Counted from the first letter of the stretch, positions 1 to 8,990 are shown. The stretch: DNA of 24,496 nt from Candidatus Auribacterota bacterium (GCA_016932965.1 JAFGBW010000112.1:1-24496), one strand, 5' to 3'. Program-made: numbers and translations. Notes: generated by a model from the letters alone, not told the origin.

Positions 1-29
1 CTAAAGAATATCTGGTATCACTCCAATGA
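1..29 (+). CDS. possible 3' tail of an upstream gene (partial)
   Basis: One frame is open from the left edge and ends with TGA at 27-29, encoding a short tail reading KEYLVSLQ. That stop would overlap the ATG of the next gene in an ATGA arrangement, the same junction seen several times later in the window. Only eight codons are visible, so neither family nor reality can be established. It is listed only because the overlap style is consistent with an operon continuing from the left. Confidence 0.3.
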
Positions 30-1324
30 AAATCTCCTCCCCACTTCTTTCAGCAATTGTTTCCGCATACAATTCTGAACGTTTTATCAAAGGCTGCCTC
101 TCTGATCTGATCAATCAGACCCTTTATAAGAAAGGGCTTTTGGAAATTATTGTGATCAACAGTGGTTCAGAGCAAAATGAGGACATCCTAATTAAAGAAT
201 TCCAAAAAAAGCATCCAAATCTCTGTTATATTAAAACCAGGCGGGAGCCGATATACAAGGCTTGGAACCGCGGAATACATGCCGCAAAGGGCAAATACAT
301 CACCAATGCCAACACGGATGACCGTCACAAAAATGACGCGCTGGAAATCATGGTGTATTATCTGGAAAAACATCCGGACATAGATCTTGTTTATGCCTGG
401 CAATGGATCTCTAACATCCCGAATGAATCATTTACGGATTTCATCAGATTAAATCCCATGAAATGGAAAGAAGAACACAGAAATAAAATGCTCCAAGTCC
501 TGAAAGAGCCAGTTATTCATTCGCTTATAAAAGGACAAGAAAAAGGATTTTATTTTCACTGGCCCAGATATTCCCTTCCAAGCCTTCAGGAAAACAGCCG
601 GATAGGCCCTCAACCGGTTTGGAGAAAAATGATTCATGAAAAGCTCGGATATTTTGATCCGAAAATGGAAATCGCGGGTGACTGGGAATTCTGGCTCAGG
701 ATGGCCAAAGCCGGCTGCAGATTCGGCAGGATACCTAAAAGACTGGGAGTATTTTATCTGGGGGAAACCAATAAGGAGTTTGAAAATCACACCGGCCTAT
801 GGAAAGAATTTTTAAAGATTTACGACCGTTATATAGCACCACAGAGAAAGGAATTCCTTTTTCATGTTTTATACCATCTCATCAAATTACCACCCATTAA
901 TAGAAAGTTCTACCAGCGCATGAAAAAAGTATTTGAGACATTACCCCAGGATCATGAATCCCGTCTCATGATGGCTGAAATCCATCTGCATATGAAAAAC
1001 CGACTCAAGGCGGCCATACTCATAAAAAAGATGGGAAAAGCAGGCAAAATCGTTTCCCCGCTTTTCCTTTACCGAACTGCTTCCTGTTACCAGAAGATGG
1101 GAAATTCTTCCTGTGCACTGCGCTGGTTTGAAAAAGTCCTGCACCACTCCTCCTCGTCGAACCTCAAAGCAGGAGCCTGTTACCATCTCGGGGAAATCCT
1201 GATGCATTCCGACAGACGGCTGGCAATGAAATACTTCACCAAATGCCTGAATCTATCCCCGGACCATCAAAAAGCCAAAAGAAATCTGGAAGCAATCTCA
1301 ATAACAACTCAACATGCTGATTGA
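26..1324 (+). CDS. family 2 glycosyltransferase with C-terminal TPR-like module
   Basis: Predicted 432-residue GT-A fold glycosyltransferase that would transfer a sugar from a nucleotide donor to a growing surface glycan at the cytoplasmic membrane face. The N-terminus has the GT2 opening strand (SAIVSAYNSERFIKGCL), an acidic metal/donor motif NTDD at residues 96-99, and the acceptor-side GDWEFW motif at 218-223. No membrane helix or signal peptide is seen. Roughly residues 300-430 are helical and resemble tetratricopeptide repeats, ending in a GACYHLGEIL...YFTKCLNLSPDH unit that recurs at the end of the next gene. The ATG follows no clear Shine-Dalgarno sequence, so translational coupling to an upstream gene is likely. 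Sugar specificity cannot be read from sequence. Confidence 0.85.
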   Translation: MKISSPLLSAIVSAYNSERFIKGCLSDLINQTLYKKGLLEIIVINSGSEQNEDILIKEFQKKHPNLCYIKTRREPIYKAWNRGIHAAKGKYITNANTDDRHKNDALEIMVYYLEKHPDIDLVYAWQWISNIPNESFTDFIRLNPMKWKEEHRNKMLQVLKEPVIHSLIKGQEKGFYFHWPRYSLPSLQENSRIGPQPVWRKMIHEKLGYFDPKMEIAGDWEFWLRMAKAGCRFGRIPKRLGVFYLGETNKEFENHTGLWKEFLKIYDRYIAPQRKEFLFHVLYHLIKLPPINRKFYQRMKKVFETLPQDHESRLMMAEIHLHMKNRLKAAILIKKMGKAGKIVSPLFLYRTASCYQKMGNSSCALRWFEKVLHHSSSSNLKAGACYHLGEILMHSDRRLAMKYFTKCLNLSPDHQKAKRNLEAISITTQHAD

Positions 1325-1333
1325 TTTTCTCCT

Positions 1334-3133
1334 ATGAGATCTATTTCACTTACTATAGGTATCCCCACACGAAACAGATTACTCCCCCTCTTAAATTTGC
1401 TGGATTCACTGCTGCGCCAGACTATTAAGCATTATCACTTGATCATTTCGGATGACGGTGACTTGTATGACGTCACATACTGGATCAAAAAGAAATTTCC
1501 TGGATTAACCTATCAATACATTAAAGGCCCTGGTATCAATGCCCCGTTAAACCGGCAAACCATCCTGGAACATACAAAAACCCCCTATCTCTTACTATGC
1601 GACGACGACCATTACTTAAAGGATGACTGCACAGAAAAATTATTGAGAACTATTCAATCTTCTAGAAAAATCGGACTAGCTTCATCTGTCTGGCCTGAAG
1701 GAAAAGGTGAATGGCTGGATTACAGAAAAATTAAAGATCATCCTGAATACCGGCTTGATCTCAATGATTTGAATTCTTCTTCACACTATCACTGGAAGCG
1801 GGGGGATCAGTTGTTCTTTTATTTTCATAAGAATCCAAAATTAATCGAATCCCAGCATGCGGGAGGCGGATGTGTCATTTACAGCAAACAATCCCTCCTG
1901 GATGCCGGCGGATTCCCTTATGAATACAGTTCCTTGAGTTTCCGGGATGACACTGACATCTCTCACCGCATCCATTTAATGGGGTACCGTGTTCTCATTC
2001 AACCTTTGGCCATTGCCTATCACAGGCCTTATTGTCTGGGCGGAATCAGGAATGATGAACGGTCTGAATCATTCAGAAAAAAAGACGGAGAACTCTTTTT
2101 AAAAAAACTGGAAAGATGGAGAAAACAAAAGGAATCCGGCAAGGCCATTGATTCCAGCAGTTATGCTGCTGAAAGAGAGCATTTTTTGAGGCAATATAAA
2201 AATAATATGATCAAAAATCATCAACCAATAAATGAACCTCTCACCAAAATGAAGAAACGCATGATCGAATCTGTTTTTAATAATCAGCTCGAACAGGCTC
2301 TTTTCCTTGCATCCCAGGCAGCGAAGGCTCACGGCCCTTCTTTATTTTTCCAGTTCTTCTATCGGCTGTTTGAAATTATGTTTTCAGTTTCGGCTGCGCA
2401 ATATATCAGAGAAGACAATCCATCTCTCCCCTTGTCTTTAGATTCAATCCGGCAGACGATCAGGAAACTCGATCGTCTAATTAAAATCCCCTTGTTTCCT
2501 GCTGATCTGAGAGCCGGGACATTTCTTCTTATGTCTAATCTGGCAAAACGCCTAAAACTGCATAAACAGGCTATCCAATTCGGCTCGCAAGCCGTGAATC
2601 TGCTTTTTAAAAAACGAAAAAAAACACTTCAGGAGGAATACCGCATAGCCGTCCTTTATCAGCAGATCAGTGAAGATAAAAAGGCGGAAAAAATATGGGT
2701 TCATCTGATCAAAAAATGGCAGACAAATCCCAAAAAATTCCCGCCAAAACTCATTGAGAATATCTTTATCCATCTTATGCAGATGAGGAAAAAAATGCAT
2801 TCCCAATCTCTCGAGGCCTATTACTTTCTTGCCATGGAATATGCAAAAAAAATGTCTTCATCGGATGATCAGGAATTGTATCAGAAAGCTTCATTTTATG
2901 AAAAACTCGGGGAAATCCAGTCCGCTCAAAAATTGTTTTTTCAGCTCTTGCACCAATCAGACAAGACGGCATTCAAAACCAGTTCCTGTTTTCATCTGGG
3001 TGAATTGATGCTGATTCAAAATAAAATCAGGGAGGCCAAAGCCTATTTTCACAGGTGCTTGAAATCCGCGCCCAATCATCAAAGCGCTTTTCAGTATCTA
3101 AAGAGAATAAATAAGATTATAAAAACAAAATGA
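1334..3133 (+). CDS. family 2 glycosyltransferase with long C-terminal TPR-like region
   Basis: A 599-residue protein whose first ~270 residues form a GT2 domain: TIGIPTRNR at the N-terminus, the DDDH donor/metal motif at residues 90-93, and a later FRDDTDISHR segment typical of the acceptor side. The remaining ~300 residues are strongly helical and basic, with TPR-like units; the last one (SCFHLGELML...YFHRCLKSAPNH) is clearly similar to the C-terminus of the preceding gene. The two genes are 9 bases apart and on the same strand, so they are probably co-transcribed and may have arisen by duplication with growth of the helical part. The likely role is glycan assembly (surface polysaccharide or protein glycosylation). 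The TPR part may hold a partner protein; that is inference. Confidence 0.85.
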   Translation: MRSISLTIGIPTRNRLLPLLNLLDSLLRQTIKHYHLIISDDGDLYDVTYWIKKKFPGLTYQYIKGPGINAPLNRQTILEHTKTPYLLLCDDDHYLKDDCTEKLLRTIQSSRKIGLASSVWPEGKGEWLDYRKIKDHPEYRLDLNDLNSSSHYHWKRGDQLFFYFHKNPKLIESQHAGGGCVIYSKQSLLDAGGFPYEYSSLSFRDDTDISHRIHLMGYRVLIQPLAIAYHRPYCLGGIRNDERSESFRKKDGELFLKKLERWRKQKESGKAIDSSSYAAEREHFLRQYKNNMIKNHQPINEPLTKMKKRMIESVFNNQLEQALFLASQAAKAHGPSLFFQFFYRLFEIMFSVSAAQYIREDNPSLPLSLDSIRQTIRKLDRLIKIPLFPADLRAGTFLLMSNLAKRLKLHKQAIQFGSQAVNLLFKKRKKTLQEEYRIAVLYQQISEDKKAEKIWVHLIKKWQTNPKKFPPKLIENIFIHLMQMRKKMHSQSLEAYYFLAMEYAKKMSSSDDQELYQKASFYEKLGEIQSAQKLFFQLLHQSDKTAFKTSSCFHLGELMLIQNKIREAKAYFHRCLKSAPNHQSAFQYLKRINKIIKTK

Positions 3134-3510
3134 AAATCCAACATTTTTATATTTTTACTAGTCTATTCCTTTGTCTTTTCTGCGCCTCCTGCAGATCCGG
3201 CGTGAATTCGATTGTAGCAATGAGTTGGGAGAACGTCCTTGATATTTTAAAAAAAAATCTCGCCAAAGAAGAGATATTCCCAAAAGAAATTAAATCTAAA
3301 AAGTCTGTTTTGTTGAGTTATTACGAACCGGTAAATATAAATAAAGCGGACGAAATCCATATCCTGATAGAACCGAGGGAGGACAAGCAAACCAAAATCG
3401 CGGTGTCCATCATCCGGCAGGAGAAACAATTTTTAACGCTTTATTCCAGCAGTAAAAAAGACCGGGAAAATGGACTATTACACATGCTTCTAAAATGGCT
3501 GAATCAATAG
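3130..3510 (+). CDS. small putative lipoprotein, function unknown
   Basis: A 126-residue protein whose ATG overlaps the TGA of the upstream glycosyltransferase (ATGA), so it is probably translationally coupled. The first ~20 residues are a basic start plus a hydrophobic stretch ending FCASC, which resembles a lipobox with Cys21 as the lipidation site, although the -3 residue is Cys rather than the usual Leu. The mature part is short, charged, and has alternating beta-like segments (DEIHILIEP, KIAVSIIRQ, FLTLYSS). I do not recognise a family. Placement inside the glycan cluster suggests an envelope role, but nothing in the sequence proves it. Confidence 0.6.
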   Translation: MKIQHFYIFTSLFLCLFCASCRSGVNSIVAMSWENVLDILKKNLAKEEIFPKEIKSKKSVLLSYYEPVNINKADEIHILIEPREDKQTKIAVSIIRQEKQFLTLYSSSKKDRENGLLHMLLKWLNQ

Positions 3511-3614
3511 CTGCTCCTGTATCAAGATATATATATATTCTCTAATCTAGCTCTTGAGACCTTGATCAGATAGCCTCATTCAAAAGAATACATAACACTC
3601 TCTTCCAGGATCAC

Positions 3615-5144
3615 ATGAAACAAACATCCTCTCAAACCGGCGTCAATATTTTTGGTCATATAGACGGCGGATTCGGACTCGCAAAAGTGCCCAAATACTT
3701 CATGCACGCATTTGAAAAATGCCGCTTGCCTTTCTGTGTGCGAACGGTTGAAACATCGAATTCCCTCAAGGAATCCCATTCCTTTAACAATTCCCACCAA
3801 TTGGACCATCCTTTCAATCTGTATTTCGTCAATCCGGATTCCATCAAAGGAATGAAGAGAAAGCTATCTCCTGCAGATTATCTAAAAAAATATGAAATCG
3901 CGATTTGGTACTGGGAACTGGAAAAATTCCCTGATTTCTTTTATTCAGCTTTTTCTGCAGTAAATGAAATCTGGGTCAATACGAATTTTGTACGACAGTC
4001 TCTAGCAGCCGTATCGCCGGTTCCTGTGATGACCATCCCCCTGCCCTATTCCCCCCCTGTATGGAAAAAAACACAGCCCCCGTTTAAAAAAGAACATTTT
4101 ACGTTCCTTTATATCTTTGATTACAACAGTGATTTTGAAAGAAAAAATCCTCTGGGCGCAGTCCGTGCTTTTAAAAAGGCTTTCCCCAATAATTTCGATG
4201 TCCGGCTCATCCTTAAAAGTTCCAACAGCCACTCCTTTCCGGAATGTAAAAAGATATTGGAAAATGAAACATCTGGTGATCCGCGAATCTTTCTAATGGA
4301 TCGTCCATTGCCTAGGTCGGAACTCTATGATCTCATTCATGCCTGCGATGCTTTTGTTTCTCTTCACCGGTCTGAAGGGTTTGCCCTGAATGTCTTGGAT
4401 GCTATCAGCCTTGGGAAACCGGCAATCACAACCGGATACGGCGGAAACATGGATTATATGGATAGAGATTATCCTTTCTTAGTCAGTTATAAAAAAATCA
4501 AGGTGAAAGCGCATTTGGAATTCTACCAGATCGACTGCGAATGGGCTGATCCGGATCTAGCGGATGCGGCTCATAAAATGAAGTTCATCTATGAGCACTA
4601 TGAACAGGCAAAAATAGCATCTCAATTGGCAAGAGATAAAATTTTATTGAATTTTAATCCGGATAAAACAGCCCGTGCTGTGAGGAATAGATTAAACGAA
4701 ATCCAAACTCTGGGTCTTTTTAAGAGAGCGATCACAATCAAAAAACCTTTTGAAGATGAATTTTTTAGACTGCGGCATCTTATTAAAGAAACTAAAGGAC
4801 TATGTATTCTTTTATTTTATACCGTGCGGAAAGAACGGCTGTTAAAAATCCTTCACTGCATTAAAGAAACAGATTCCTCTATTCAAGTGCATATTTTTGG
4901 TCGTGAAGATACCGGCTTGGCCAAGGCAGCAGATGATTACTATATCTATAAGGACAAAGGATTTTATGAAGCAGGCAAGGTGGACAAAAAATGGTTTAAA
5001 AATAAAAAATACGATTTTTGTCTTATCCCTTTTTATAACTATCGGGGCAGCACCTATCAAAATGTATTTGAAATTCTGCAGGATTTAAAAGTAAAAAATA
5101 TCATCGGTCTCGGCATCGAAGGCGATATTTTCAGGGTCTCTTAA
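3615..5144 (+). CDS. GT4-type glycosyltransferase with extra C-terminal domain
   Basis: A 509-residue GT-B fold glycosyltransferase. The C-terminal nucleotide-sugar half of the GT4 core carries the usual retaining-enzyme signature: SLHRSEGFALNVLDA followed by LGKPAITT and GGNMDY, with the EGF glutamate as the donor-binding residue. The N-terminal acceptor half includes IAIWYWELEKFP and the NEIWVNTNF strand seen in related GT4 proteins. The GT4 core ends near residue 370, and about 130 more residues follow (from roughly KGLCILLF to the end) that I do not recognise. An AGGA lies shortly before the ATG. It is preceded by a 104-base gap without a gene, so it may have its own promoter. The next gene starts one base after its stop. 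Confidence 0.82.
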   Translation: MKQTSSQTGVNIFGHIDGGFGLAKVPKYFMHAFEKCRLPFCVRTVETSNSLKESHSFNNSHQLDHPFNLYFVNPDSIKGMKRKLSPADYLKKYEIAIWYWELEKFPDFFYSAFSAVNEIWVNTNFVRQSLAAVSPVPVMTIPLPYSPPVWKKTQPPFKKEHFTFLYIFDYNSDFERKNPLGAVRAFKKAFPNNFDVRLILKSSNSHSFPECKKILENETSGDPRIFLMDRPLPRSELYDLIHACDAFVSLHRSEGFALNVLDAISLGKPAITTGYGGNMDYMDRDYPFLVSYKKIKVKAHLEFYQIDCEWADPDLADAAHKMKFIYEHYEQAKIASQLARDKILLNFNPDKTARAVRNRLNEIQTLGLFKRAITIKKPFEDEFFRLRHLIKETKGLCILLFYTVRKERLLKILHCIKETDSSIQVHIFGREDTGLAKAADDYYIYKDKGFYEAGKVDKKWFKNKKYDFCLIPFYNYRGSTYQNVFEILQDLKVKNIIGLGIEGDIFRVS

Positions 5145-5145
5145 C

Positions 5146-6261
5146 ATGACCAAAACATCTCATCTCCATTTTTTCGCTTTACGCTTCACACTGGGATACG
5201 GAGTGGACCTTGTGGTAGCGGAACAAATCGAATATTTTCTAAACAAAGGATATCGGGTTTCACTCACCGTGCTTGTCCAGGATGATTTCTATCACAAACG
5301 ATTCGAGTTTTTTATCAAAAACGGTTCATTCCTCATCCGGATAGTTTCAAAACCCGAAGAAGCCCTGGAATTCATCAAAGCAGATCCGCCAGATATGATT
5401 CTGATCCATACCCCCCCTTTTTATTCCCTTCTTCCATCTATCCCGGATGGGATAATAAAAGTGTTTTATGATTATGGAGAGCCGCCTGCGATTTTGTTTC
5501 CGAACAAAGAAGAAAGACAAAAATGGAGAGAAGATAAGATCCATCTTGCTCCCTTAGCGGATCTTCGGGTCAGTATTTCCAAGTTTATTCAGAAAGATTC
5601 CGCTATTTCCGACACCTGGGTCAATTTTTTAGGAAATGATCATCTATTAAAACAATTTCCCCGTCCTGAATCGCTGGCTCAAAATTTTAGAAAATCCATT
5701 CACCTCCCTGATTCCTTCCTTGTTTTAAATGTTTCCCGTTATTACTGGGGAGACCGTTTGTATAAAGGGATTGATGAATATATTAAAGTTAAAGACGCTC
5801 TCTATGAGCTTTATCCTGAAACAAAAGATAAGATCAGATTTATTCTTGCCGGGCACAGCGGAGAAAAAGACCGTGCCTGGGCGGTTGATAAAGGACTGAT
5901 TGCCCTATCCAATTTAACGGACGAGGAACTGGTGAGCGCTTACCAGGATTGTGATTTTTATCTCTCCACGTCGCAGTGGGAAGGCTATAACCTGGGACTC
6001 GGACAGGCTCTATCTTTCGGCATGAACGCCGCTGCTTCAGACAAAGGGGCGCATGGTGAATTTGGGATTCACGTCAGCAATAATCCGGATGATCTGGCCC
6101 GATGCATTCACGAATCCTTTCGCAGGTCACTAATGCTGAATCCATTAAAACGGATAAATCTTCAAAAAATATTCACTTGGGATGCTTCGAACCATCGTTT
6201 GCAAAAAAAAATGCTCTTGATTAGGGCTGGTCAAAGAAAAGCCAATCAAGTAAATAAATAA
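5146..6261 (+). CDS. GT4-type glycosyltransferase
   Basis: A 371-residue GT-B fold protein starting one base after the stop of the preceding GT4 gene, so co-translated with it. The N-terminal half has the glycine-containing acceptor loop (FTLGYGVDLVVAEQIEYF). The C-terminal half has the donor-site pattern STSQWEGYNLGLGQALSFG, where the glutamate of QWEGYNL corresponds to the conserved GT4 donor-binding glutamate, and a FLVLNVSRYYWGDRLYKG strand that begins the second Rossmann domain. No transmembrane segment is visible. It probably adds a sugar to the same glycan as its neighbours; linkage and sugar are unknown. Confidence 0.82.
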   Translation: MTKTSHLHFFALRFTLGYGVDLVVAEQIEYFLNKGYRVSLTVLVQDDFYHKRFEFFIKNGSFLIRIVSKPEEALEFIKADPPDMILIHTPPFYSLLPSIPDGIIKVFYDYGEPPAILFPNKEERQKWREDKIHLAPLADLRVSISKFIQKDSAISDTWVNFLGNDHLLKQFPRPESLAQNFRKSIHLPDSFLVLNVSRYYWGDRLYKGIDEYIKVKDALYELYPETKDKIRFILAGHSGEKDRAWAVDKGLIALSNLTDEELVSAYQDCDFYLSTSQWEGYNLGLGQALSFGMNAAASDKGAHGEFGIHVSNNPDDLARCIHESFRRSLMLNPLKRINLQKIFTWDASNHRLQKKMLLIRAGQRKANQVNK

Positions 6262-6263
6262 CC

Positions 6264-7061
6264 ATGCCACACTTTCTACATTTTCATAATCCCTTAAAAC
6301 GATTATTCCGGGGTATCTATAAGCACAAGGAATCTTTCCTGACACAGGCATTCAAGGAAAAAAACCGAGTCATTTCATTCCTGCAGGATCCCAGGCATTT
6401 CACTGTAATCCGCTGGAGACACTTCCTGGATCAATGTTATGTGCCTAAAATTTTTTATGACATTGGGGCCAATGATCCATTTTCAGTTGAAGGACAACAA
6501 ATATTGTTTAAACCCCTTATGCCTCACACCCAATTTTATTTATTTGAAGCCATGTCGAAACATGAACCAGCACTGATACGCTCCGGGGAACCCTATGCGA
6601 TTGTCGTACTCGGTGAGCACGATGGAGCCATAAAAACCTTTTACGAAACCAAGGCTTCCCTCATAGGGACAGGAGATTCCTATTATCTTGAAAAAACTCC
6701 CTTCTATTCATCTGATTCCATGATAATGACTCAGCATTCAACTAAAAAGCTTGACACTCTTGTTAAAGAAAAAGGATGGCCCTTTCCTGATTTCATGAAA
6801 CTAGACACCCAGGGTTCGGAATTAGATATTCTGCGCGGAGCTACGAGATGTCTTGCGAATACCAATGCCATACAGATTGAATCAAACATTCAGCAATATA
6901 ATGAGGGAGCCCCGCTATTTCAGGATGTTCTGGCTTTCATGCAAACAGCAGGTTTCTGCTTGTACGACCTAGTTCAATTTCATTTTAATCCACACGGAGT
7001 ATTGTTTCAAACGGATATGATGTTTATCCGACATCATCTGTTGATGAAGGGTAAACATTGA
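6264..7061 (+). CDS. FkbM-family SAM-dependent methyltransferase
   Basis: A 265-residue protein with class I methyltransferase features of the FkbM family: the SAM-binding loop FYDIGAND (DIGAND at residues 66-71), an acidic strand end LFEAM, and the FkbM hallmark FMKLDTQGSELDILRGA (Asp181 in LDTQG). FkbM relatives O-methylate sugar hydroxyls in antibiotics and surface glycans. Its place two bases after a GT4 gene fits methylation of the glycan made by the cluster, perhaps as a capping step; that role is inference. It is the last + strand gene of the cluster and is convergent with the HIT gene 38 bases away, with no convincing terminator between them. Confidence 0.85.
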   Translation: MPHFLHFHNPLKRLFRGIYKHKESFLTQAFKEKNRVISFLQDPRHFTVIRWRHFLDQCYVPKIFYDIGANDPFSVEGQQILFKPLMPHTQFYLFEAMSKHEPALIRSGEPYAIVVLGEHDGAIKTFYETKASLIGTGDSYYLEKTPFYSSDSMIMTQHSTKKLDTLVKEKGWPFPDFMKLDTQGSELDILRGATRCLANTNAIQIESNIQQYNEGAPLFQDVLAFMQTAGFCLYDLVQFHFNPHGVLFQTDMMFIRHHLLMKGKH

Positions 7062-7099
7062 GCATGATTCTTAACATATCACCGAGTGCAAAAGCGGGA

Positions 7100-7438
7100 T
7101 TACCCCGGCGGCCAGGTAAAGAGGCGGCCGCTGAGAAGGTGAAGATGAATATGGAAAACGGTTTGTCCCGAACCTCTGCCGTTATTGATGATGATCCGGT
7201 AGTCTGAAAGCTCCTTTTCTGAAGCGATATTTTTAGCTGCTAGAAGCATTTCACCCAAAAGCGCCTGATCAGCCGCTGCGGCATCTGACAAAGAAGGGAT
7301 ATGCTTCTTCGGAATGATCAGAATATGAACCGGACTGACAGGATGGATGTCCTTAAAAGCCAACAGGGTGGGAGAGTCATATACCTTTTGGGACGGAATT
7401 TCCCCCTTAATGATTTTACAAAAGATGCAATCGTTCAT
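7100..7438 (-). CDS. HIT-family (histidine triad) nucleotide hydrolase
   Basis: A 112-residue protein of normal length for the HINT/HIT branch. It begins MNDCIFCKIIKGEIPS, with two cysteines that in many relatives help bind zinc. It carries the histidine triad H96-I-H98-L-H100 in GQTVFHIHLHLL and ends in the usual WPPG. HIT proteins hydrolyse nucleoside phosphoramidates or dinucleotides through the central histidine. It is the last gene of the - strand operon, about 120 bases after the SDR gene. The family is certain; the substrate is not. Confidence 0.92.
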   Translation of the reverse strand: MNDCIFCKIIKGEIPSQKVYDSPTLLAFKDIHPVSPVHILIIPKKHIPSLSDAAAADQALLGEMLLAAKNIASEKELSDYRIIINNGRGSGQTVFHIHLHLLSGRLFTWPPG

Positions 7439-7558
7439 TTTATCTTTACCTTTCCAAGCTATTTTCTATTGAAAATTGACTATCCATATATCCAAAAAAC
7501 ATCAAATATTGATTGTCATTCACCCGAGCTAGAATACCACAAAACACATATCCCAATC

Positions 7559-8338
7559 TCAAAACCCGGCATAAGCCAGAAACCCGCCGTCCACGATTAC
7601 TGAAGTACCAGTGACAAAGCTGGAACTATCGGATGCTAAAAATAAAGCGGCGGAAACAATCTCCGGCAAACGGCCAAAACGTTTTAACGGGGTATGATGT
7701 AAGATGTTCTCAGCGCGATTCCTGTCCCTGAGTGCTTTTTCATTCAGATTTGTTTTAAAAACTCCCGGCAAGAGAGCATTCACTCTGACCTGATATGGGG
7801 CCCATTCAACGGCAAGGCATTTGGTCAGCATCTCCACCCCGCTTTTACTGACATCATACGCCGTTGTATTGGAAAGCGCCACCCTGGAACCCAGAGAAGC
7901 TGTATTGATGATACACCCCTTTCTTTGCTCCAGCATTTTTTTCCCGAATAGAATATTCGAGTAATAAGTCCCAGTCAGGTTTGTCTCCAATACCGTCCTC
8001 CATTGGCCGGGGGTCATTTCAAGTGCGGGACTCTTTAAATATGTCCCGGCAGTACAGACAAGAATATCAACGGAATGAAATTGCTTCAAAACGAATCCAA
8101 CACAACGACGAACCGAATCATATGAAGTCACATCAACCGGACAGGAAATCAATTCCGAAAGCCCTTCTTTTCTGAGCACTGAGAGTGCCTTTTTGAGTCT
8201 TGAAACTGAGCGGCCGCTGATGCAAACGTGGGCTCCGTGAGTTAAAAATCCCCTGGCGATTTCCAATCCCAATCCGGAACTACCGCCGATGATCACGGCA
8301 TGTTTACCCTTGAATGTTCCTGAATACAGGCAGGACAT
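7559..8338 (-). CDS. short-chain dehydrogenase/reductase (SDR)
   Basis: A 259-residue classical SDR using NAD(P)H. Visible features are the cofactor-binding glycine motif GGSSGLG near residue 18, an NTASLGS strand with the catalytic serine, the catalytic Y161-x3-K165 pair (YDVSK), and the C-terminal FVTGTSVIVDGGF typical of the FabG/glucose-dehydrogenase-like branch. An arginine after the second strand (ISGRS) suggests NADP preference, as inference. A GGAG ribosome-binding sequence lies within the last codons of the upstream response regulator, indicating operon expression. The substrate cannot be named; context gives no lipid or sugar pathway. Confidence 0.9.
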   Translation of the reverse strand: MSCLYSGTFKGKHAVIIGGSSGLGLEIARGFLTHGAHVCISGRSVSRLKKALSVLRKEGLSELISCPVDVTSYDSVRRCVGFVLKQFHSVDILVCTAGTYLKSPALEMTPGQWRTVLETNLTGTYYSNILFGKKMLEQRKGCIINTASLGSRVALSNTTAYDVSKSGVEMLTKCLAVEWAPYQVRVNALLPGVFKTNLNEKALRDRNRAENILHHTPLKRFGRLPEIVSAALFLASDSSSFVTGTSVIVDGGFLAYAGF

Positions 8339-8347
8339 GGATACGGC

Positions 8348-8734
8348 CTATTCTCCATCAGAAGGAAGCATTTTTTTTATCTGAAAAAGCAAACGCGCTG
8401 GCAAAATCGGTTTGGTTATGAAATCTTTGGCGCCTGCCGAAAGCACTTCTTTCTTATCTTCTTCAGAGACCTTCCCAGTCAAAACCAGGACAGGAATAAT
8501 GGAGGTGTTTTTATTGGCTTTCAATATCTTAATGGTTTCAGTCCCGGTCAATCCTTCCATCATCAAATCCATGATAATGAGGTCCGGCTGAAAAGATTCC
8601 GCCGTTTTAATCGCTACCGATCCGTCAGGGGCGCTTTGAATCTCGTATCCCTCTTCTTCAAGACGGAGCTTGATCATATCCACAACGTATTCTTCATCGT
8701 CCACGATCAATATTTTTTTAGGAGTCGGGTTCAT
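8348..8734 (-). CDS. receiver-only response regulator (CheY-like)
   Basis: A single receiver domain of 128 residues from the ATG chosen at 8734. An upstream in-frame ATG at 8797 would add a phenylalanine-rich leader not seen in this family, so the shorter form is preferred. The phosphorylation site is complete: acidic pair D12-D13, phospho-acceptor D56 (IIMDLMM), the LTG threonine, and lysine in TKP. There is no output domain, so it must act by protein interaction or as a phosphorelay intermediate. It heads a - strand operon with an SDR and a HIT gene and is divergent from the FHA kinase pair, which could be its cognate kinase (inference). Confidence 0.88.
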   Translation of the reverse strand: MNPTPKKILIVDDEEYVVDMIKLRLEEEGYEIQSAPDGSVAIKTAESFQPDLIIMDLMMEGLTGTETIKILKANKNTSIIPVLVLTGKVSEEDKKEVLSAGAKDFITKPILPARLLFQIKKMLPSDGE

Positions 8735-8990
8735 GGCGATTCTTTTATCATTTATTGTTTTAAAAGTAAAAAATAAAAATAAATGAAAACTGGACAACCA
8801 ATCTATTTCGTATTATGATATTTTTTAACCATTAACAAATATTCTTAATCCTATAGACACGAAAACAACCTCAACCAGCCAGGGGACATCAACATAATCA
8901 ATTCGTCCCAAGCGGTTTTAACAAGAAATGATTAATCTTAGGCATGTTAGAAGGAATTTTTAAGGTTTAACCATATTATACGATTTAAAT
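8735..8990. other. divergent intergenic region, AT-rich
   Basis: About 256 bases separate the - strand receiver gene from the + strand TPR gene. The stretch is AT-rich and must hold the promoters for both directions. There are -10-like elements (for example TATTAT at 8974-8979 on the + strand), but I cannot pair any with a convincing -35, so no promoter is called. No open frame with gene character or RNA gene is seen. Confidence 0.4.

Noticed and set aside
3511-3614. Alternating TA tract and long-loop ATCAAG/CTTGAT repeat before the GT4 gene
   Set aside because: Low-complexity tract and a loop of over 30 bases; may hold a promoter but no element can be defended.
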